Assembly: GCA_938004375.1 (NCBI GenBank)
Contig: CALKWH010000347.1
Coordinates: forward strand, 1-7,325
DNA length: 7,325 nucleotides
Direction: 5' to 3'
Origin: an uncultured Pseudomonadota bacterium
Lineage (GTDB): Bacteria > Myxococcota_A > Polyangia > HGW-17
Position numbers and translations under genes: made by a program. Numbering within the stretch: the first letter of the stretch is position 1; every line of letters begins with the position of its first letter. The notes beneath the pieces were generated by a model. The model made no database searches. It was not told the DNA's origin and saw nothing but the letters and a program-made list of their open reading frames with translations. Of the stretch, positions 1-4,302 are shown one piece after another.

Positions 1-66
1 TGTGTTAGCATTTAGACATTTCGATGGTGCTCGTTACGTCTCTTCTTTCAGTATCGTTTTTTGTAT
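1..66. other. Unidentified non-phage leader, probably technical sequence
   Basis: These 66 bases are visibly richer in A and T than the rest of the window, contain T runs, and abut a sequencing adapter on their right side. No gene is supported here. Reading frames that cross this stretch continue through the adapter and are therefore artificial. By inference it is adapter, barcode or read-end noise joined to the outer end of the Illumina adapter. Short words such as GTTACGT and TGGTGCT recall long-read adapter or primer tails, but the match is too short to identify a kit. Confidence 0.6.
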
Positions 67-124
67 AATGACACGGCGCCCCCCGAGATCTACACTCTTC
101 CCCTACACGACGCTCTTCCGATCT
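67..124 (+). other. Illumina P5 / TruSeq universal adapter (contamination)
   Basis: The 58 bases align end to end, without gaps, to the Illumina P5 plus TruSeq read-1 adapter. It starts with AATGA-ACGG, contains GAGATCTACACTCTT and ends with the diagnostic ACGACGCTCTTCCGATCT. By eye there are four mismatches, each a C in the window in place of T or A, so the identity is 54 of 58. Translated on the minus strand it gives the familiar contaminant peptide RSEERRVGEECRSRG, and on the plus strand RSTLFPYTTLFRS. Both are known adapter-derived peptides in protein databases. The adapter should be trimmed, and no reading frame crossing base 124/125 should be taken as real. Confidence 0.97.
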
Positions 125-271
125 CTGGCAAGGGGCCACCACGGGGCAGTCCTGACCCTCAGCGGGGGTCGAGCCGAGGCCGGGGATCTGGACCCCGGAC
201 AGGGACGTCGCCGCGGCGGTCAACATGGCCACCAGGAGGTTGAGCAGGATCGTCTTGTTGCGAGCAGTCAT
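125..271 (-). CDS. Small membrane protein, 3'-truncated at the adapter junction
   Basis: The ATG at 271 overlaps the TGA of the upstream gene as ATGA, and GGAG lies 7 bases upstream, so start and coupling are convincing. Forty-nine genuine codons remain. After Q49 the frame runs into adapter sequence, so the C-terminus is lost. The visible part has a short basic N-terminus (MTARNK), one hydrophobic segment at about residues 7-27 (TILLNLLVAMLTAAATSLSG), then a polar stretch with cysteines at 42 and 48. No lipobox is seen next to the hydrophobic segment. The predicted topology is N-in, C-out, or a secreted protein if the segment is cleaved. Its position after another single-pass membrane gene behind tail genes suggests a holin, antiholin or spanin-type partner, but no family is recognised. 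The codons read from adapter DNA (124 to 5) are not real. Confidence 0.6.
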
Positions 272-855
272 CTGTCTTCTCCATCTTGCGGAACCGGCCC
301 CGAAACTTGCCCGTCAAGGCCGGTCGGGAACACGTCGGGGGACGTTGTGGCACCGGGATCCCGAAAGGCGCCAAACGGGCTGTTGGGGGCCTTGTCGGGG
401 GACATCGTGATAACGGACGGAATCGCCGCCTTCGCAGAAGGGGCCTCCAGGGCGCGATTGACCAGAGTTGCCGTGGCACCCGACAGGATGGCCGCCAGGG
501 CGGTCAGCAGGCCGATGGCGAGTTTCCCGGCCTTCGTCCTCCACCAGGACTGGACCGCCATGGCCTGCCGGAGTTCGGGCAAGTCCTTGGCGTGGAGGGA
601 GTCCACCCGAGCGTCGACGGCGCCGATCTTCGTCCCGAGGTCCCTCAACTCCTGCTGGTGGAGGGGACAGGGGCGGGCATCCCAGGCGCCCTCCAGTTTC
701 CCGAGTTGACCAGCAAAACTAGCCATCCGCTCATCCACTCGACGGAATCCCGCCGCCTGTTCGTTCCGCATCTCCAACAGGAGCCCGACCGCCTTGTCGT
801 CCATCGCGTTTGCCCTCACTGCTGCAACTGCCTTCGCCCTCGCCTCGTCGGTCAT
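268..855 (-). CDS. Coiled-coil protein with one transmembrane segment, holin-like candidate
   Basis: The product is 195 residues from the ATG at 855, which has GGTGGAG 7 bases upstream. A GTG at 897 would add 14 residues but would overlap the preceding gene and has no better site. Residues 1-100 are charged and mostly helical (MTDEARAKAV, then LEMRNEQAAGFRRVDERMA), with heptad-like hydrophobic spacing and a CPLH motif at 63-66 followed by a second helix (QELRDLGTKIGAVDARVDSL). Residues 104-110 (WWRTKAG) form a basic, aromatic membrane-edge motif, and 111-132 (KLAIGLLTALAAILSGATAT) form a membrane helix. The last 60 residues are rich in P, G, S and D and probably disordered. Charge suggests N-in, C-out. 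This plan recalls XhlA-type and other phage holin-like proteins, which place a coiled coil before a single membrane helix. The lytic role is inferred from plan and position only, since no endolysin is in view. Confidence 0.75.
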   Translation of the reverse strand: MTDEARAKAVAAVRANAMDDKAVGLLLEMRNEQAAGFRRVDERMASFAGQLGKLEGAWDARPCPLHQQELRDLGTKIGAVDARVDSLHAKDLPELRQAMAVQSWWRTKAGKLAIGLLTALAAILSGATATLVNRALEAPSAKAAIPSVITMSPDKAPNSPFGAFRDPGATTSPDVFPTGLDGQVSGPVPQDGEDR

Positions 856-881
856 GTTTCGTCTCCACCCTTGCCGGGGGT

Positions 882-1556
882 CTAACGCGCACTCCACAGG
901 GCCTCGATGACGGCCTTCTCGACCGCCGTGGGCCAGAACTGCCCGAACGTGTCAGACACGGTCGCCTCGAAGGGCCACTTCGGGTGGATCTCGACCTTCT
1001 CGGAGAACGTGTACGCGGGCTGGATCGTCAGCCGGGGCCTCACCAATCCCGGCACAGGCATGCCGCCCATCGTCTTCCGCCGCGCAGGGCGCTCTGGCGA
1101 GTCCCTGTAGAAGATCCCGATGGCCCTGTCTCCCTTGCGCATCACGAAGTACGGGGCCTTCTTCGAGTCGTCGATCCGGTCCATGCGGAGGGACCGCGGG
1201 ACGACCTTGTCCGGTGACGGACGGGGTGCTCCCTCGCCCTCGGTCGATGCGATGTGGGTCACGCCGTCAGGGTCCTTGCGTGCGGGATCCCCATATGCCT
1301 GGGACGCCATCCACCAGCGGGTGTCCAGGGCGCCCACGATCGCTTCGAGCCGGTCCTTGCGGGAGTTCTCCGTCACGATGCCTGACAGGGTGTACTTGTT
1401 CCTGACCGTGAGGGACTCCTGGGCAGCGTTCTTCGAGGCGTCCCGGCAGTAGGCCGCACAGAGATTCAGAGCCCTGGACAGCGCGAATGGGATCTGCTTT
1501 GGGACGAGCCGCAGTTCCCGTTCCAGTTCGCTGGTGTCGATCTTCAGGGCCAGCAT
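882..1556 (-). CDS. Putative minor tail / tail completion protein
   Basis: The product is 224 residues from the ATG at 1556, chosen because GTGAGG sits 5 bases upstream and contains the TGA of the fibre gene. A TTG at 1574 would add six residues with no support. The N-terminal part (LKIDTSELERELRLVPKQIP, then FALSRALNLCAAYCRDASKN) has the look of lambda gpZ-like minor tail and tail completion proteins: a short strand, an amphipathic helix ending near 'P-x-x-x-x-x-A-L-x-R-A-L-N', then a basic helix. A basic middle (residues 112-165, including RKGDRAIGIFYRDSPERPAR) and a C-terminal aromatic stretch (IQPAYTFSEKVEIHPKWPFE, 178-197) follow. In related proteins such molecules act at the tail-head interface, but this gene sits just after the fibre, where a fibre-assembly chaperone is also common. 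I see no gpU/Tfa-type chaperone motif. The family assignment is tentative. Confidence 0.8.
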   Translation of the reverse strand: MLALKIDTSELERELRLVPKQIPFALSRALNLCAAYCRDASKNAAQESLTVRNKYTLSGIVTENSRKDRLEAIVGALDTRWWMASQAYGDPARKDPDGVTHIASTEGEGAPRPSPDKVVPRSLRMDRIDDSKKAPYFVMRKGDRAIGIFYRDSPERPARRKTMGGMPVPGLVRPRLTIQPAYTFSEKVEIHPKWPFEATVSDTFGQFWPTAVEKAVIEALWSAR

Positions 1557-1561
1557 CTCAG

Positions 1562-1567
1562 CCTCAC
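1562..1567 (-). promoter_or_regulatory. Ribosome binding site fused to the fibre stop codon
   Basis: The minus strand reads GTGAGG, 5 bases before the ATG at 1556, and contains the TGA of the fibre gene. This site decides for the ATG at 1556 over the upstream in-frame TTG at 1574. The nine bases CCGTGAGGC are identical to those at the gp45-like/fusion boundary near 6192-6200. Confidence 0.75.
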
Positions 1568-2658
1568 GGAGCAACCGGGTTGAGCACGAACCACTCCCAG
1601 GTCAGGGAGGGGTCCGTGATGGTGGACGAGGGCCTCGCCCAGACCGTGAACTGGCCTGCCGAGCGGGCGGACACACCACAGTCGATCGGGTAAGTCGTCA
1701 CCCCGCCTCCAATGCAGCGGGCGTTGACGAAGATCAGCGAGTCCGCACCGACGGAGGAGTTCAGCACCGGCAGGGAAATCGCGGTCCCCGAGGTCCAGGT
1801 GCTGCCCCCGACCATGAAGAAGTTGGCGGTGCCCGACGGCCCGTTGCGCGTGACCGGATCGGGGCTGCTCCAGGGGTTCGTTTCGTTCGAGGCGCTCGTG
1901 GCGCAGTCAACGACGACGCCCTTGTCAGCGTTGACCAGTCCGCTGGCGGACACGGTGGCGCACACAACCTCGCCCGTGATACCACGCAGGGTGATCTTCT
2001 CGCCGCTGTTGGTCGAGCAAAGCCCGCCCACGTAGATCGTGGAGTTGCACCGGATCGACCCCGCGCTGCTGTTGATCAACCACGTCAGGCCGTTGTAGCC
2101 ACCTCCGACGCACCAGTCCGAGTCCAGATCGGTCTCGTAGGCTGCCAGGATGACCGAGTGCTCGCCGGAGCACTCGCAGGCCGAGGCGCCGACGACCGCC
2201 GAGTAGTTGGCTGAGGCAACGGCCGCCGAGGTGCCGAGGGTGACGGCGTTTTCCCCCGAGGATGTGCTGCCGTAGGAGGCGATGACCGCCGAGTCCGTGC
2301 CGCTGGCATGCGACCCGGCCTCCGAGGCGAGGACGGCGGAGTTCTGCCCGCTGGCCCGGCCGATGGAGCCAATCACGACCCGCGTGTGTGCCATGGAGGC
2401 CAGCGAGGTGTCCGTCGCGTGCGAGTAGATGCCCTGCACACGCGGACCGAGAACCGTCCACAACTGGTCGTCCACTGGGGTGTCACCGACGCCGGGCAGG
2501 GTGTCACCGAGACCAGTGACCACGTGCGCGATCTCCTCGGTCATGATGTTGAACCACTGCGCAGGGACCTCGGTCGTGGCGCCGAAGTAGCCGGGCGTGC
2601 CATCCGCCGTGTAGGCAGGCAGGGCCGGGACATTGTCGGGAGTGCGTACACGATCCAT
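1564..2658 (-). CDS. Tail fibre protein with YadA-like head repeats
   Basis: The product is 364 residues from an ATG with a perfect AAGGAGG 6 bases upstream, overlapping the stop of the gp48-like gene. Residues 19-48 (DGTPGYFG, then VPAQWFNIMTEEIAHVV) match the N-terminal motif of many phage tail fibres, thought to lie at the baseplate-attachment end. Residues 88-173 hold about six repeats of 15 residues built on SG-x-(N/D)-SAV-(L/I/V)-A-S, as in the left-handed beta-roll heads of YadA-type trimeric adhesins. The protein is presumably trimeric. The rest is rich in beta-prone segments and ends with a lectin-like or fibre-tip-like segment (FTVWARPSST, then LTWEWFVLN). Nine cysteines (161, 163, 183, 204, 214, 233, 252, 315, 327) are many for a fibre. 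Its role would be host recognition. Position right after the gp48-like gene matches the place of the Mu fibre gene S. The receptor cannot be inferred. Confidence 0.88.
   Translation of the reverse strand: MDRVRTPDNVPALPAYTADGTPGYFGATTEVPAQWFNIMTEEIAHVVTGLGDTLPGVGDTPVDDQLWTVLGPRVQGIYSHATDTSLASMAHTRVVIGSIGRASGQNSAVLASEAGSHASGTDSAVIASYGSTSSGENAVTLGTSAAVASANYSAVVGASACECSGEHSVILAAYETDLDSDWCVGGGYNGLTWLINSSAGSIRCNSTIYVGGLCSTNSGEKITLRGITGEVVCATVSASGLVNADKGVVVDCATSASNETNPWSSPDPVTRNGPSGTANFFMVGGSTWTSGTAISLPVLNSSVGADSLIFVNARCIGGGVTTYPIDCGVSARSAGQFTVWARPSSTITDPSLTWEWFVLNPVAP
2140..2397 (-). repeat. Six ~15-residue beta-roll repeats within the tail fibre
   Basis: Repeat units begin near residues 88, 103, 119, 134, 149 and 164 of the fibre, with spacings of 15, 16, 15, 15 and 15. 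Clear copies are SGQNSAVLAS, SGTDSAVIAS, SGENAVTLGT, SANYSAVVGA and SGEHSVILAA. The first unit (SMAHTRVVIG) is degenerate. The pattern is the one used by trimeric YadA-like head domains. Divergence between copies at DNA level suggests old duplications rather than a recent expansion. Confidence 0.8.
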
Positions 2659-2664
2659 CTGGGG

Positions 2665-2671
2665 CCTCCTT
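2665..2671 (-). promoter_or_regulatory. Ribosome binding site of the tail fibre gene
   Basis: On the minus strand this reads AAGGAGG, a perfect match to the anti-Shine-Dalgarno sequence, 6 bases before the fibre ATG at 2658. The TAA stop of the upstream gp48-like gene is embedded in it (TTAAGGAGG). It is the best site in the window, which suits a product needed in more copies than its neighbours, probably as trimers. Confidence 0.85.
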
Positions 2672-3227
2672 AACTCGGGATCTCGTCAACGAAGTGGGGG
2701 CGGACATGCGCGGGCACGTACCGCAGGATCAGGTTCTCAACGTGGGTCCAGGTCTCCGTGGCCTCCTTGATGTGGTCCCCTGCATGGGACCCGCACCTGA
2801 ACACCTTGACCTCGGTGGACGGGCCGTAGATCCAGACCTCACTCGGGTTGGACGACGGCTCGTCCACGGTCACGACGATGGTCCACAAGCCTGCCAGGGC
2901 AACGAAGAGGGCCGGGGTCGCCGTGGCCGATTGGTCCAGGGCCACCCTGACGGCCTCCTGGCGGGCTGCAACGTCGCCGGGGTCCACAGCGGGCCGGTCG
3001 ACGTCGGGCAGACGAAGGGCCGTTTCCCAGGCCGACAGGGCATCGCCCGTGCTGGACGTCGGAACGGCGTCTGCCTCGAAGTCCTCAGCCTCCCCGTCCA
3101 CCCGGGCGCCGGTCGATCCGAGGCCCAGGAGGAGCCGTGCGATCCGGGCGTCAACGCGGAGCCAGTCGATGCCCGGGGGGAGCATGTTGGCCAACCGCTG
3201 CTGGTACTGCTGCTTCGTCCTACTCAT
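2670..3227 (-). CDS. Mu gp48-like baseplate wedge protein (DUF2313 / YmfQ family)
   Basis: The product is 185 residues from the ATG at 3227, which overlaps the TGA of the gp47-like gene as ATGA and has GGGGGA 7 bases upstream. A TTG at 3242 would add five residues and is less likely. The N-terminus carries the family hallmark, with a tyrosine and 'L-x-x-x-LPPG-x-x-W' at residues 8-22, then a leucine-rich helix, DGEAEDFEADAVPTSS (44-59) and a tryptophan-glutamate helix WETALRLPD (67-75). The C-terminus has FRCGSHAGD (143-151) and the conserved LILRYVPAHVRPHF (166-179), comparable to the '(K/R)-PAH-T' motif of the family. In Mu-like and P2-like phages (P2 gpI) this protein completes the baseplate wedge and lies between the J-like protein and the fibre. 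It probably provides the fibre attachment platform, and the adjacency seen here fits that. Length is normal for the family. Confidence 0.93.
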   Translation of the reverse strand: MSRTKQQYQQRLANMLPPGIDWLRVDARIARLLLGLGSTGARVDGEAEDFEADAVPTSSTGDALSAWETALRLPDVDRPAVDPGDVAARQEAVRVALDQSATATPALFVALAGLWTIVVTVDEPSSNPSEVWIYGPSTEVKVFRCGSHAGDHIKEATETWTHVENLILRYVPAHVRPHFVDEIPS

Positions 3228-4300
3228 GCCCACGTCCCCCAAGTCACGGTCCCGAGGTACAGGAGGTGCAGGTTGCTGGTGGCCGTGACGTCCGAGGCGC
3301 CCGTGCCGTCACCGTTCAGCGACTGGAGTTGGTACGAGATGCCTGCACGGGCCAGGGCTGCCCGAACGTCCAGGTTGGTCATGGACCCGCCCGGGGTCGT
3401 CAAACCGAACTGCGCCCGCAGGTGTCCGAGGACGAGTGCCTGCGTCGTTGCGTTGTTGCGGGTCGGGTCGAGTGCCACGGTCATGGCCACGGCCTGCCCT
3501 GTCGGGGCCTGCGTCGTGGGCTTCGACCCCACGGGAGAGCGGGCGAGGATGTAGTTGGAGACCGTGGTCACCGTCCCGCCACTCGGGATCGGATTCGTCC
3601 CCCCCACGGCAAACAGGGTCAGGACGGTCCCTGCCGTGGATCCCGTCCGTCCGCAGCGGTACACGAACACGCGGGACACCGAGGCCGAAGCCTCCTTGGC
3701 CCAACGGGTGTAGTCGTCCACGTTGCCGACGTTCGCAGGCTTCTGGATGCGGTCGAGGATCCGGGTCCGGAACGCCTCGTCGTCCTCGGCCGTCCGGCCG
3801 CCGTTGATCAGCCACACCTGGGCGGTTCCGGTGATCCCGCTGGCGGGGCTGGCAACGATCACGGGGGTGCTGGGGTCGAGGTTGTAGACGTCCCCGGCAG
3901 CCCGTGCCGTCACGTTGACGAACACGACGCCCTCGGCGGGGATCGTGGCCCCAGCGTCGGTCGTGTACTCCTGGGCGTCCGGCCCAATGATGATGCTGCC
4001 AGCAGGCTGGACGGCCCCCTCGTTTCCTGCCAGGAGGACGGATCCCGCGGCGGTCGCGGACACGTTGGGAGTCAGGCCCCAGATGGCCCCCCACAGGCGG
4101 AGGAAAGTGCCCGTGGCAGTCAGCGGGTTGGTCTGCAACCGGATAGCGTCGATCCAGCGGTACCACGCCCACAGGAGGCTGCCCACGACGGTCGCCAGCG
4201 CGGACTCGAACGTGCGGCGGAGCCACACTTGGGACACGCCTTCGGCCGCGAGGTCATTGCGGACCTGGGTGATGGACTCGTTCAGGGTGGGCGCTGCCAT
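3224..4300 (-). CDS. Mu gp47-like / baseplate J-like wedge protein
   Basis: The product is 358 residues, normal for the family, from an ATG with GGGGAGG 9 bases upstream; that site lies within the last codons of the preceding gene. It is homologous to Mu gp47 and P2 gpJ, and its counterpart in T4 is gp6, the wedge component that forms the inner ring and triggers sheath contraction. The helical N-terminal domain (TFESALATVVGSLLWAWYRW, 30-49) is followed by LRLWGAIWGLTP (67-78). A beta region at 85-160 contains GSVLLAGNEGAVQPAGSIII. The most telling motif is GGRTAEDDEAFRTRILDRIQ (167-186), followed by KPANVGNVDDYTRWAKEA (187-204) and SRVFVY (209-214), the typical 'GG-T-E-DE-R-R ... P-x-x-GN-x-x-DY-x-x-WA' signature. 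The C-terminal domain (about 265-358) should contact the neighbouring wedge. Nothing suggests damage to the gene. Confidence 0.95.
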   Translation of the reverse strand: MAAPTLNESITQVRNDLAAEGVSQVWLRRTFESALATVVGSLLWAWYRWIDAIRLQTNPLTATGTFLRLWGAIWGLTPNVSATAAGSVLLAGNEGAVQPAGSIIIGPDAQEYTTDAGATIPAEGVVFVNVTARAAGDVYNLDPSTPVIVASPASGITGTAQVWLINGGRTAEDDEAFRTRILDRIQKPANVGNVDDYTRWAKEASASVSRVFVYRCGRTGSTAGTVLTLFAVGGTNPIPSGGTVTTVSNYILARSPVGSKPTTQAPTGQAVAMTVALDPTRNNATTQALVLGHLRAQFGLTTPGGSMTNLDVRAALARAGISYQLQSLNGDGTGASDVTATSNLHLLYLGTVTWGTWA

Positions 4301-4302
4301 GG

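Noticed and set aside
5..124. Apparent C-terminal 39 codons of the small membrane protein
   Set aside because: They are encoded by the adapter and leader, not by phage DNA. The real protein is known only to residue 49.
2..709. Plus-strand frame of 235 codons at the left end
   Set aside because: It begins in technical sequence, reads through the adapter (RSTLFPYTTLFRS) and then runs antisense to the coiled-coil membrane gene.
856..897. GTG start giving a 14-residue longer coiled-coil membrane protein
   Set aside because: It would overlap the preceding gene, and the ATG at 855 has GGTGGAG at ideal spacing.
1534..2214. Plus-strand frame of 226 codons opposite the fibre gene
   Set aside because: It is antisense to the fibre, with an A/G/R/D-rich shadow translation and no support for expression.
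2140..2397. Periodic block considered as a CRISPR array or tandem DNA repeat
   Set aside because: The period is about 45 bases and in phase with codons. Similarity is at protein level, and there are no conserved identical repeats separated by unique spacers.
3228..3242. TTG start giving a five-residue longer gp48-like protein
   Set aside because: The ATG at 3227 has GGGGGA at good spacing and forms an ATGA overlap with the upstream stop, and the family motif begins soon after it.
3309..4226. Minus-strand frame of 305 codons inside the gp47-like gene
   Set aside because: It is a shifted frame of the same gene with an arginine/proline/glycine-rich translation. The recognised gp47 signature is in the other frame.
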